The notes under the pieces: model-generated
Told to the model about the DNA's origin: nothing
The model's database searches: none
What the model saw: only the letters and a program-made list of their open reading frames with translations
Position numbers and translations under genes: made by a program
Shown: piece after piece, positions 35,370 to 47,057 of the stretch
Layout of the letters: each line of letters begins with the position of its first letter
Numbering within the stretch: the stretch's first letter is position 1
Assembly: GCA_002914845.1 (NCBI GenBank)
Contig: JXTC01000071.1
Span: forward strand, 314,363-378,362
Reading direction: 5' to 3'
From: Trema orientale
Taxonomy: Eukaryota > Streptophyta > Magnoliopsida > Rosales > Cannabaceae
DNA: 64,000 bases

Positions 35370-36733
35370 AAAAAAAGAAAGAAAGAAAATGAATCTGGCA
35401 ATCTGTGAAGATTAGGAGAAAGAGCGGGCCCTTTCCAAGTTCCAGAAGCTACTAGAGAGGAGAGCTCTTTTCCCCCTGTCGGCCGTTGCCTAACAATAAG
35501 AGCATAACCAGAGGAAAAAAACAATAAGAGCATAACAACAAATACAATAATAAAATATGTAAGTAGGCCACACAAGCATCTAAATCAAGTATTTCAATAA
35601 TTATTAGGCAAGACTTTATGTTTTTTTTAAAAAAAAAAAGATAATTTGGCAAAACTATAATTTATGCCCGTATGAGGTAGATATTTCAACGTAATTATTA
35701 GATTGGGAGTTGCGACCATGATTCACGGGGTTACAAAACAGATGGGACTTTTGAAAATTACTACATACATTATTATTATTATTATTTTTTGCTTTATAAC
35801 AAAATGACTGAATTAATATTCTTTTTTTAAAAAAATATTATAACAAAATAATAGATATATACTACGTGTAAAATATTATATACCCAATATATAATCTAAA
35901 ATTGGTATATAAGCATATATACAAAGTATATAATTATACATACTAGGTCATTTAGTTATAAAAAAAATAAAAATGGACATTTATTAAAACAAAGTATAAA
36001 AAGAAGACGTTCTTTTTTTTTCTTAGAATTAGAGTCACGTATCTAGCAAGGTAGGTCATTGACTCCCAAAACTCATGCACTCATTCTTCAAACCTTGAAC
36101 TAACTGAACTAGTCTCAGTTGGCTTATCATCAGATAATCATAATAGATTAATGGGTTATCTAAGCCTCAAATCCATAAAGTTGTGTCAATTAATATCATA
36201 TAGAAACTTTCTTGAAATATGCTATCGTGAGTCACGACTGAACCATAATCATAACTGTCACAACTGACGATAGCAATTCTCAATTTCTTTAGCCTAAGAG
36301 ATAAAATATAATTAAAACTTTCATAACCATGACATAAATGTCAAATATGTTACTATTAGAAAGAACCAAAAAAAAAAAAAAAAGTTTACAGAAAGGAGTA
36401 AAATAACGATATTACTTTTCCTTAAAACAAATAACGATAGCCCTTCCTAAAAACAATAAAAATAGGAAAAAAAAAAGTAGTTTTATTGATAAACGTCTTT
36501 TGAGTTTGAGGTCGTACTTTATAGGATCTAGGATAATATTAATTACCTTGTAATGTAAGCACTAATCCATTCAAAACAAAAACAAAAAATTGTGGATTAA
36601 GGTCTAAGCTGAAGTTGTGAAGCATGGACTATGGATTTTCTCTAGCCGCAATCTTAAGTTGGTAAATATGGGATCCCGGACGGCATATTAGGATTATTAG
36701 ATTAGTCCACTCAAAAAAAAAAAAAAAAAACTT
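35370..36733. other. No gene seen
   Basis: AT-rich intergenic DNA before the sequence gap. It has a short GC-richer piece at 35410-35490 (GCGGGCCC, GTCGGCCGTTGCC) without coding signal. Confidence 0.5.
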
Positions 36734-37034
36734 NNNNNNNNNNNNNNNNNNNNNNNNNNNNNNNNNNNNNNNNNNNNNNNNNNNNNNNNNNNNNNNNNNN
36801 NNNNNNNNNNNNNNNNNNNNNNNNNNNNNNNNNNNNNNNNNNNNNNNNNNNNNNNNNNNNNNNNNNNNNNNNNNNNNNNNNNNNNNNNNNNNNNNNNNNN
36901 NNNNNNNNNNNNNNNNNNNNNNNNNNNNNNNNNNNNNNNNNNNNNNNNNNNNNNNNNNNNNNNNNNNNNNNNNNNNNNNNNNNNNNNNNNNNNNNNNNNN
37001 NNNNNNNNNNNNNNNNNNNNNNNNNNNNNNNNNN
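36734..37034. other. Assembly gap, 301 N
   Basis: Undetermined bases directly after CCACTCAAAAAA-type poly(A). A repeat tail probably caused the gap. Confidence 0.99.
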
Positions 37035-38234
37035 GTAACTTAAATCCCAATTAAATAATTGGAGAAGTCTCATAAATGGTGCTAGTTGGTGAAGCTATAA
37101 AAGTATTACTCCGTTGCCTTGGTTTCCGATCATGATACGGTTCTCAGTTCCCAATCAGCCTAATAATTCCTACAGTGTTTTTCATTTTCTTAAATTTTAA
37201 TGAAAAGATTACAAATTCATTTCAAATTGTTATTCTTCAGCATCACTCGAGGATAAAACAAAAAGAAAATAAAAGCATACAAATTACAAGAACTATAGTT
37301 ATTTTTTAGTTACAAATTACAAATTCAGCAAAAAGGAATGAAAGTTGAAAAAACAAAAAATATTTCAGACCACATTTTTTTTAAAATGTTAACTTGGGTT
37401 CAGGTGCTTTGATCATATGGTCAGTATCTTGTAAAGGTGAACAAAATACGTGTCAAATCAACTAAAATTACATTTGATTCTTATTCCTGAGTTTTGTCAA
37501 TTTTAACTCAAATCTGGCTGAACTTGAACCCCACTGTGAAAATATGGTCCCAGCTATCATTTTATTTAATATATTTTCATGCATTCTAGAGCCAACTAGA
37601 TAACCAAAGTGAACATCAAAATCACTGCAGTTGCCAGTTGCTACAACTGACGGCAAAAGAAAAAAAAGAAAAAAAGAAAAAGAAAAAAGAAAGAAACCCC
37701 AGCCAATATTCATTCACCCCTAATATGTTGTAAAACTAGATTACCATGAGATTTTTACAAATATAGGCAACAACATTCACCCAAAAAAAATTGTAAACAT
37801 AAAAAATTAAATTTACTCTCTTTTTCAAAAAAAAAAAAAGAAAAAAAAAACATGTACACAAGTTATAGTTCGATAGAAATGAAGAGCACGAAACAGTTAA
37901 AGAAAACAGAAGCAAATTAAACGAACAAGTTGCAGTTGGTTTCATACGTATTGAGCAAGTGCACGCGATCTAAAGCGCGTGAACTTTCTGCCTGAGCCTC
38001 AACATCTGATGACTGATAGTACGGTGAAGCCACAAACATGCACACAATTTACAAAAATGGGCATTGGTTCAACTCAACATGAACAAATTGCAGTATTTGT
38101 ATGTAAAAAATAACTGCAACATGCAATATTCCAGAATTAAAAGAAAATAATAGGATTATATATAACTATGTAAGAGGTATTAAAATAGTAATTGTGTTCT
38201 TAAAAAATGACATGATAATAGACATGAGGGCAAT
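37035..38234. other. No gene seen
   Basis: AT-rich, with A-runs and AAAG-type repeats (37650-37690). No recognisable coding frame on either strand. Confidence 0.5.
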
Positions 38235-38245
38235 CATTATAAAAG

Positions 38246-38437
38246 AGACGAAGTGAGTTGGCTGAAGTGGTAAGAGCATTCATTATTTGGGATCTCGGTC
38301 ATAAATTCGAGTTATACCGAAAGTAAGTATGAAAACCTATTATTCCTAATGGAGCGAGGATTGGATAATAAATGAAGGTCATTAGCTAAATCATACTTAA
38401 AAAAAAAAAAAAACTTTTTCTTAAAAAAAAAAACAAG
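38246..38437 (+). mobile_element. tRNA-derived SINE, copy 2, with target duplication
   Basis: Begins AGACGAAGTGAGTTGGCTGA (A box TTGGCTGAAGTGGTAAG), with B-box-like AAATTCGAGTTATACC. It ends GGTCATTAGCTAAATCATAC plus an A-rich tail. The 11-bp duplication CATTATAAAAG at 38235-38245 and 38438-38448 fixes both ends. Same family as the minus-strand copy at 34318-34502. Confidence 0.85.
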
Positions 38438-38559
38438 CATTATAAAAGTAATCATATACTTTATCACATTTTGTCCTTATTGTATTATTTTTAATAATTG
38501 CCCTTATTGTATTACATTATGAGTACCAATATTTACTCAATTACCAGTCCGCATCATTA

Positions 38560-38572
38560 TTATATATATAAA
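38560..38572 (+). promoter_or_regulatory. Possible TATA box of the CCT gene at 38807
   Basis: TATATATATAAA lies about 240 bases before the start codon. The position is plausible for a leader of about 200 bases, but the region has many AT-rich matches. Confidence 0.3.
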
Positions 38573-38806
38573 TTCTATATCCTTTTTTTATTTTTGATAA
38601 CAATATAAATACTCTCTCCTAGTTAGACCTATATGATCATATAATATATAGTACATACATATCAAAGCAAATTGCAGGCTTGCAGCCATTATTCAGTCTC
38701 TTATTTTGGCGGCTCTGTTTAATGTGGTTCTCTGTTTTTGCTCTGCTGTTTGGAGTAGAGTCTTCTTCTTATAAAAATTTCTACTTTGAAGTTGTGGCTT
38801 TGAGAA

Positions 38807-41800
38807 ATGTATGCAGAGACGGGGCTTTTGTTCCCTTATTTCCCGAATTTCTCTCAAGAACGTCAGCAATTCGAGGAGTTTTGCAAAACCCAGAAGTCCA
38901 ATGCGTCAGTGGTACTCTTTTTTCTATATGTTTCTTCACTTATTTATCTTTATATGTATGAACTTGTGTTAATGTTTGTGCTTATTCTTTCGATTTTGTC
39001 TTCTTTTCCGCTTCTATGTATACTTGCTTTCCATTACTTTGATTGTTCTGAGATGGGTTTTCTTATTTCCAAGAAAGTTTAAGTAATGAATCTCTCTTAA
39101 TGATCATCTCTTTGTTTCTTGAGAAAATGGAGTAAAAAGAAAATGAAAAAAATTTTGTTTCAGATACTCGGAATGAAAGTTCGATTTTTTTAACTTTTTT
39201 TTTTTTAATCTAATTCAGTTTTATCTAACTTCAAAGCTCTAATTTCTTGAATATGTTTGAAATAGGGCCGAATAACGAACGGATTGGACAGATTTTGGGC
39301 GATTTTGGCGGTTTTTTTTTTTGTGCGGTTTCTCGATAACTTTAAAGCAAACGGATTAGGCGGTTTATAGGTGGACGAATTTTTTGAAAGTTATATAATA
39401 AAAGACCTAAAATAAGTTTTGTTTTTTTCAATTTGTAAAGTTGTCAAGTACAACACAAAAAATAAACTAAATTTGATGACATACATATCAAGAATACTAA
39501 TTTGTCCATAACAAAATTCGTAACTAAGAATATTGCTTATTTCATCTAATAAGTATGCATAACAAAATTCGTAACTAAGAATATTGTTTATTTCATCTAA
39601 TAAGTATTGCATAAGAAATTTCATATGGTTTAGCTCATAAGGTTTGAAGTTGTACTACATCTGAATTAGCATTGGGAGGGCCGAGGAGGAAGAGGAGTCA
39701 TTGCCCTGTTTCTTTTAAAAATATTACATTATTAAGTTTATATTATAAAAAAGGCAAGTAATTTTTAGACATGCACTAATTTCAAAGTACTTTTACTTGT
39801 CTCTCAAATAACTCTAATATCTCTACTTCATCCATCCATGTAATCTTTGATGTGGTTGATTGTTCCCACTCAACCAATTCTTGAGCATGTCAAGCCCTTC
39901 ACCACCTTAGGACTAAGGCCTTGTTTGGCACATGAGATTAGGATTGGGATTGGGATTATTTATTCCATACCTATGTTTGATGCTAACTTGAAATTGGGAT
40001 AAATAATCCACAACCCCAAAATAGTCCCATGTAAGTGGAATAATTTATCTCATTCAAAAGTGTGGGATTATTAATCTACACTTAAAAGTGGTGGGACCCA
40101 CATTTATTTCAATTTTTTTAAACTAGTGGATCCCACATTCTAAATATTTTTTATATTTAAATTAATATAAAATAAATTTATTACACATTCCAATAAAAAG
40201 TGGATCCCACATTATTATAATAATCCTAATCCAATATTACACCAAACATGAGATAGTATTAAGTTTATCCAATCTAAATCCATTACAATCTAATCCAATC
40301 TCTCATATACCAAATAAGGCCTAAGTAAACTCCGGAATGAATAAGTATGCGATGCCCGATAGAAAATACAAACTCATATGGTATAGTGGTAACGTGAACC
40401 GCTAATACATCACAAGCAATCGATGGCAGAACCGGATACTTACTTAAATTTACTTGAATTTACCTTACATCATGTCAAAATGTCAAAGTGTCTACCCTCA
40501 ACAAAATTCTCAATATCCTTCTACAAATACTTGTCTACTTCATTCTTAATTGCGCCACCATTGGAATCATGCTTCTTAGATAAGAATTTAGACATGAGTT
40601 TATCAGGTTTACTTGAAACATTAGAAGTCAAATTAGAACTAACAGTGAACCATAAGATGTTGTAGAACTTTGAAATGAAGAAAGTAAAGATTTATTTTGT
40701 TTTCTTTTGGTGCAATAAATTTTCTGGAAGCATAAATCGAAACACTGGAGTTAGCATTTTTATGCCGATCTGAAAAAGGATAGAAAAGGAAAATGAAGTA
40801 TATATATGTGGAAAAACGTATTTTTCTGTCATGGTTACGTGTTCCATGAAATTTGTTTCAGTTTCTATTGTGAGATTCTAGCTGGAATTTTTTTACTTTT
40901 TCCACCGCACTTGCAGAAATACCAAAGATGCAAGAGGTTTTTTTTTTTTTTTTTTTTTTCATTAAAAAAATGTTGTCGTTGTTTTCCTTTTTCTTGGGGT
41001 TGAGGAGTTGGGAAAAAAAGTTGAAGAGGAAAGTGAAAGTTAATTCTCCTTTAATTAGATCCCATAGCAATTTCTTTGTTGTTAAAAAGTAAAAGAATTT
41101 TGGGTAGGAAAAACGAAAAAGGAACGACACTTGGAAACTTTCATGGGTTCTTGCTTTTGCTCAAACTGGGTGATTCCCTTACTAAAATGTCGTTTACTTG
41201 AGTGGAATTGGTGTTTAGAGACAACTAAGTGGTGTTTGCTCTAACACAGAAAGTAGTTTCAAAAATATGCAATTTTGTTAGGTCTTGATTATGTGGTGAT
41301 AATTTTGAATCTATGTAAACTAAGTGCTGATTCAAAAGCTTTAGGGTTAGTTTGTTTCCTTTTTTTTTTTTTTTCTCGATGGGTTTTGGTACAAATGTTA
41401 GGAGGCAATAGGAGTTAACTAGGGTGTTTGTTTTTTTATTAATCCACGGTTTTTTCCTCTTACAATTGTAAATTTTGCCGTGTTGTACTTTTTCTTTTTC
41501 GTGTCTGGAAAAAGACTGCAAAACAAGCTCTTATATACCAACCTCAAAAGTTCTCTTTTATTCCTCAAAAAAAGTTCTCTTTTGATGGGTCGAGCATAAA
41601 AAATTCCTTTCGTGGGACCCAACTAAGGGTGTTTTGTGCAATTAAGGACATTCCACTTGTCCTCACAGATATTTCTGTATTTTGAGCAAAAAGTCCCTAC
41701 GTAAATCAGCCTTGGTGCAGGGGACACACTAAAAAACCCTATTTTTTAGGATTTATGTGAATTTTTACGAACTTGGCAATTGATATCTTGTTGTAATGGT

Positions 41801-43359
41801 TGAATATCTGTTTATATGACTCGAAAAGTTGAATTATATGGAAAATCTTAATCTAATTCAACTCGGGTTAACAATCATGAGGATTGCAAAACTGCGCCAC
41901 TATATATATACACGGTACGTTGTTGTTGTTTGTGTAATGGATACTAAGAATTACAAAAAAGAAAGGTTGATGATAACCTAATAAAAATAATATATTCTTG
42001 TATCACTGATCTCAAATTGCTTATCTCCTGTTAATAGCTAATTCCATTTTTTTCCTTTGTCCAATTCAGAGTGACTTGGTTCAGAGTTGCATGATATCAG
42101 AATATGACATGGGAGGAGAAGGGGATCTATTCAAAGCTCCAGAGGCAATTATTGAAGAACCATTCTATAAGGGCTTTGATCCCGTGACAGCAGCTATGTC
42201 AATGGTATCTTGTGGGGAGGATGCCATCTCCCGCCGAGCACTCAAGGTTGCAGACATTGAATCACTTCAAAAGGAGCAGCTTTTGAGTGAGGTCTTCTAT
42301 GAGATCGAGAAGGATTTCTTAGAGAAAGAAGCCATGGATTTGCCTCTTTCTGAAATCCTAGATATTGAGATTCCCACTTTGAGGATAGATGCATGCTTAG
42401 TCCAAGAAGACGAACAGCTTTCCAATTCGCCATTCGAGGAATGCATCAGCTCAGGATGTCTACGGGGACCTGTGACTAAGCCAAGTTTCCTGGATTTTCC
42501 GGGAAAGGATTTTGGTACTGCTGCTAATTATGGGATGGGGATGCGGCGTGCATTTAGCGAAGGAGACATTAAGGTCAGAATTTATTAATTATTCATATTG
42601 TTTTTTATGACTACTTTTGTATATGAGTATGAGATTAATGAGGTCATCAGAAAAACAATGTCTAAAACATTCTGCACGTTATGCAAATTGGAATTGATTG
42701 GCTTTTTAACTAATTAGTCTAAGGACTAAGAAATGTTCAGATGTTTCTGGTCATTTGAACAGGATGGGACTGGATCATTGATTCTGAGTTTTTGTGACAG
42801 ACTCTAATTGGCTGTGGTAACGTAAGTCTCATCCATTATCCCCATGAGCTCCCGATGATGATCAGCAAAAGCATCTCAGAGGAACGCAGGGAAAAGCTTT
42901 CTAGATACAGGAACAAGAAGTCAAAGAGGAACTTTGGCAGGAAGGTCAAGGTAAAATACGTACCAATGGCTCATGTAGCTTTGTTGGAACATAAATCAAT
43001 TCCACGAATTTATGAAATCCACGTTAGGACTCATATAAGGACGCAAAAATTGAAACATTTTTTACGTTGTCAAATTTTTTCCATCACTGACATGGAGGAA
43101 CCCTTTAAACTTTCACAAACTAAATGGCTTGGAGAACTGATAATATTTGACAATCACGTCCAAAACTGACCTTTACTTGTAGCAAATTACACTTTTTTTT
43201 TTTTTTTTTTGTTAGAACCCCCATTAGCATTTTCCTTACAAAAACTCTTTCTTCCAGTACGCGTGCAGGAAGGCTGTTGCTGACAACCAACCAAGGATCC
43301 GCGGAAGGTTTGCGAAGACAGACGAATCCGATGGTAGGCGCAATAGCTTTGACTTATAG
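38807..43359 (+). CDS. CCT-motif family (CMF) transcription regulator, four exons
   Basis: Exons 38807-38911, 42070-42573, 42801-42950 and 43258-43359, all AG/GT and phase 0, giving 286 residues. The N-terminus is MYAETGLLFPYFPNFS, then ISEYDMGGEGDLFKAPEAII, KVADIESLQKEQLLSEVFYE and MRRAFSEGDIK. The C-terminal CCT motif (about residues 230-273) has RREKLSRYRNKKSKRNFGRK joined to YACRKAVADNQPRIRGRFAK over the last intron. CCT motifs are basic modules for nuclear localisation and for DNA or NF-Y contact in CONSTANS-like and related proteins. No B-box or response-regulator domain is present, so this is a CCT-only protein. The donor of exon 1 could also be three bases earlier. Intron 1 (3.2 kb) contains a Harbinger-like MITE. 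Function in the plant is inferred only from the family. Confidence 0.9.
39509..39607. repeat. 49-bp tandem duplication in CCT gene intron 1
   Basis: CATAACAAAATTCGTAACTA.. starts at 39509 and again at 39558 with almost no differences, so it is recent. Confidence 0.85.
39917..40321. mobile_element. Harbinger/Tourist-type MITE in CCT gene intron 1
   Basis: Ends GGCCTTGTTTGGCACATGAG and, inverted, GGCCTTATTTGGTATATGAG. It is flanked by the 3-bp duplication TAA (39914-39916 and 40322-40324), the hallmark of PIF/Harbinger insertions. 405 bp, non-coding, with a GATTAGGATTGGGATT-type subterminal stretch. Confidence 0.85.
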
Positions 43360-43522
43360 AGTAATATAAAGAAAAAGCCTAAGAAGAAAGTAGCTAGGTC
43401 CAACGATGTTGCTCAATAAACCCTGAACCCCCCAAAATCCTGCGAAGTAGTAGATCTGTTATTACTGTAATAACCTCCTCTGTAGACCTAGCTACTTGGC
43501 CTTGTAGAGTTGTAAATAGGCC

Positions 43523-43677
43523 ATATGCTAAATAAAAGGGGAGGCAAACAGAGTTTTGTTATATGCGAAATAAAGAGGGGAGGCAAATAGAGTTTTGTTA
43601 TATGCTAAATAAAGAGGAGAGGCAAATAGAGTTTTGTTATATTGCTAAATAAAAGGGGAGGCAAACAGAGTTGTACT
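43523..43677. repeat. Four tandem 38-39 bp repeats, each with AATAAA, just after CCT gene stop
   Basis: Copies start at 43523, 43561, 43600 and 43639, with unit ATATGCTAAATAAAAGGGGA followed by GGCAAACAGAGTTTTGTT. Every copy carries AATAAA. A partial fifth copy (AATAGAGTTGTACTTG) follows. They lie 160-320 bases past the stop codon, where the polyadenylation region is expected. Confidence 0.9.
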
Positions 43678-43738
43678 TTTTTGCTTGAAAAATAGAGTTG
43701 TACTTGTTCATATAATATGTAATAAAATGCAATAATTT

Positions 43739-45072
43739 TAGTTGTTTTATACTTCCAAAGTTCATCACTTAAATTTCAGTTGAAAAAAAAAAACATTTAT
43801 TCTCCCTAAATTTACATTGTATCAAACACCATTAAAGAAGAGATTGTTGTTGAGTGATTCAACTCAAAATTATGTTATGTATTCGTGAAAAGAGATTGGT
43901 GACGGATTCATAAACAACTCGATTATAAGTGAGGTTAGCACCGAGGTAAACAATATGAGGTTATGCGCGATAGAGTCAGAGTCAAGTCTATTATAAAAGT
44001 TTGGGTGAGCCCTGTTGTGCCAGCGGAAGCACAAATACCAAACTTGCTAGACAAACGTCAAATTATAGGGATTTACGACAAAATATAAATAACAGAAAAT
44101 CACAAGCAACACAAGGATTTATCGTGGTTCAGCTATAAAATATAGCCTACGTCCACGTCGGAGACGGCGAAGAATTCCACTATAACCAAAAAGGATTATA
44201 AAAGTCTGACAAAATTTTCCTCACACCCAAATCTCTCTCTCACAAAAGCAACCAAGACCACAAAGAAGATGCTTTGCTAACAATCTTGATGCCAATATCA
44301 AAAGGAAATAACAAATAAACAAGCTACAAAGAAACCTAACCCAAAAGCTTGTTTATACCAAAATTCCTACAAACTAAGAGAGAAGAATTTGTGTATTGAG
44401 AGAGCAAGAGAAAATAGCAAAAGGCTGCCAAAGACCTTTGTATTTTCTCACGGCTGCTGCACACCCTTATTCTTCACGTTATATACATATATATATATGC
44501 TCACAAACTTGAATAATTGGCTAACAATAAGAAAAGGTAACTGACTTTTATTTTTGAGCATGTTGACTACACAAAAGGAAAAAGGAAACTTAGACTTCTT
44601 GGGCTTGACCCAAGTCACAAGGCTTAATTAAAGCCACGTTCCAACAAGCCCTAAGAAGAATTCACTTTGTTTGTAGAAGGGATGATCAAGCCCATAACTT
44701 TGATCCGAATAGTGGAAAGCAATACTTTTAGTTTTATACTTCCAAAGTTCATCCCTTAAAAATTTCAGTTGAAAAAAAAATATTTATTCTTTCTAAGTTT
44801 ACATGTATCAAACACCATTAGAGAAGAGATCGTTGTTGAGTGATTCAACTCAAAATTATATTTTATATTCGTGAGGAGAGGTGGGCGACGAATTCATAAA
44901 CAACCCAATTATAAGTGAGGTTGGTACCAGAGTAAACAATCTAAAGTTATGTGTGATAGAGTTGGAATCAAGTCTATTATAAAAGTTTAGGTGAATTATA
45001 AGAAGAATTCACTTTGTTTGTAGAAGGAACAGTCAACTCTAGACCTTTGAACCAAATAGTGGAAAGCACAAA
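43739..45072. repeat. ~345-bp tandem duplication, first copy split by a solo LTR
   Basis: Block 43739-44007 recurs as 44726-44993 (ACTTCCAAAGTTCATC..AGTCTATTATAAAAGTTT). Block 44652-44721 recurs as about 45000-45072 (AAGAAGAATTCACTTTG..AATAGTGGAAAGCA). In the second copy the two blocks are contiguous; in the first the solo LTR lies between them. Confidence 0.85.
44013..44646 (-). mobile_element. Solo LTR, probably Copia
   Basis: 634 bp with ends TGTTG and CAACA and the 5-bp target duplication AGCCC (44008-44012 and 44647-44651). Read on minus it holds the phrase GTGGACGTAGGC..GAACCACGATAAATCC, common near the 3' end of plant Copia LTRs, and a TATATATAACGTGAAGAAT promoter-like stretch. No internal region or second LTR is near, so it is a solo LTR formed by recombination. 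Confidence 0.85.
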
Positions 45073-45109
45073 GCAAATTACTGAGAGCTGAGAACGTAGA
45101 CGGTATATC

Positions 45110-45322
45110 ATGGGTGTGTCCATAGTCCGCAACCACCTTGGGGAGGTTCTCTTAACCTATGCGGAAAAGCTACCTCATCGAGATGCTGAAACGGCAGAAG
45201 CATCAGCTCTTTTTGTTGTTGTTTCAGCTCTAAAACAGGATGGTTTCTCTAAGATTGCCTTTGAAGGTGATTATACAACAATTTTTAAAGCTCTTGAAGG
45301 TCGGACAGTGCTAAAATCGTAG
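45110..45322 (+). pseudogene. RNase H domain (RVT_3) fragment of a LINE
   Basis: GVSIVRNHLGEVLLTYAEKL, AEASALFVVVSALKQDGFSK and IAFEGDYTTIFKALEG are typical of the plant LINE RNase H region (the catalytic Asp in GD and the AEA block are visible). It ends at a TAG after VLKS, where related proteins continue with WRSCSFI; the next codons read RSCSFIAQGLEVLNRVEYS, so the stop replaces a Trp. No other LINE domains adjoin. Confidence 0.7.
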
Positions 45323-46607
45323 AGGTCATGCTCCTTTATTGCTCAAGGGTTAGAGGTACTCAATAGGGTTGAATATTCATCTAATTGGTATAACATCTCT
45401 TTTTATCATTTTATCAAGCCTGTGACATTCACAAAATTTATAAGAAATAGTTATGATCCATTTACTGAAATTATGAACTCTAAAATTCATATACCATTAC
45501 TTAAATCCATACACCAAATAGAAATCAAAGAATCATGATAATGCATTAAAGGATTATATATATATATATATACACACAATAACCAAAACAATAAAGCCAA
45601 ATATATATACCAAACAGATATCAAAGAATTGGATATGCACATACATAAAACCAAACTCACTTACACACACACATACATACATATATATATATATGTATGT
45701 AAGTAAAATAGAAAAATATACCTTTCGATGATGAACCCTAGCTTTTGATCCTTGTGAATCGAAGATTTTACTTATGGAGATCTTTATGAACCTAAGATTT
45801 TCGTTGATGAACTTGATTTTAATCTTTGAATCTTTCATTTTTTTTTGTTGATGAACCCTAACTTTTTATCAATTTTCTTGCTGTGATATTTGAAATGTTG
45901 AGCGTAACTGAGCAAAAATTTTCGGATATGGTGAAAAATGGGGGAGAAAATTTTGGAGGAGAGGAAAAATGCAAGAAAGTGATAGAGACGAGAGAGAAAG
46001 CAAGAGAAAACCATGAGGAAGTGGGCCTTGTAGTCTTTGGCTGATTAAGGGTAGTTTCGGTATTAAATTTCCAACGAGCTTTAAGGTTGGACATATACCT
46101 ATAAAATATAGACCGTGATCATAAACTGAGTTCTGGGCTCTAAAATGGTCAGATACCTATCTACCCCAAAATTTTTAAAGAAAAGTAAAGAAAAGAAAAA
46201 GATCCAAAGCCTAAAATTACCCATATCTTTCCATGACCCGACCCAAAACCCGAACACCGAACCCATAAAAGGGATGAATAGATAAATGTTCAAAATTTGA
46301 CCCAATTTTAATTATATGAACAGGCATTAATTTTAATTATATGACTAAGCCCAGAGTTCTATAGGGAAATGTCCAGCCCATTAACCGTTGAAAATTATTT
46401 GCCTAAAATGCCCCTCTTCTTTGCTGAGCTTCCACGAAATTGTGAGAGCCTTTGATTATAAAAACCCAGATACAGAATCGTAAGGGAAAGTTGAAAATCA
46501 ATATTATTTTCTTGAACTTTCTTCAGCTATGGGAAATATTTGTAGCTAAAACCAAAAATAAAAAATCTCATACCAAAAGAAAAACGTCACTGTAATTGTT
46601 GGAAGCA
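45323..46607. other. No gene seen
   Basis: AT-rich, with TA/CA microsatellites (45557-45582 and 45660-45700). No recognisable coding frame. Confidence 0.5.
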
Positions 46608-46637
46608 TGGTGAGCTTCAGAGAAACTCCAATGGCGA

Positions 46638-46732
46638 TTTTAGAGAGAGAGAGAGAGAGAGCGATAGGAAGAGAAAGAGAGAGAAGGAGAACTAGAGAGA
46701 GGGAGAGAGTGCGAAGAGAGAGAGAGAGAGCA
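46638..46732. repeat. GA/AG-rich microsatellite upstream of F-box gene
   Basis: Imperfect GAGA runs over about 95 bp, some 330-420 bases before the F-box start codon. GAGA-rich stretches are frequent in plant promoters. Long frames here are artefacts of the repeat. Confidence 0.85.
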
Positions 46733-47057
46733 CATGAACAGAAAAAAAAAATGAACAACAAAAAAAAAGAAATTGTGGAAAAAAATTGAAATATTAAAGA
46801 AAGGACAAAAGTGTAAAAATAATGTACACCTCAACTGTCCGTTTAAATAAAATTGATATCTAGCCATAAAATTTTAAAAATGGACATCTATTTAAACTAT
46901 TTTAAAAATTTGGACATCTATCTAGTTTTCTCTAGTAAAAAACGGAAAGTCACCGCACAAAGATTTTCATATTTCTATTTTGAATTTTCCCACACTCCGA
47001 GCCCGACTCTTGCTCTCCCGATTCAAAAATCATTCTTCCGTATCGAAAAATTCTCCG

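Noticed and set aside
36697..37073. Two long minus-strand frames across the gap
   Set aside because: They consist of N; there is no sequence behind them.
39265..39385. CGGATT/CGGTTT-rich stretch like the hAT MITE subterminal region
   Set aside because: No terminal inverted repeat or 8-bp duplication around it.
40375..40430. tRNA-like TGGTATAGTGGTAACGTGA
   Set aside because: A-box resemblance only; no B box and no cloverleaf-forming partners nearby.
46546..46867. Long frames on both strands rich in Arg/Glu or Leu/Ser
   Set aside because: Translations of the GA microsatellite.
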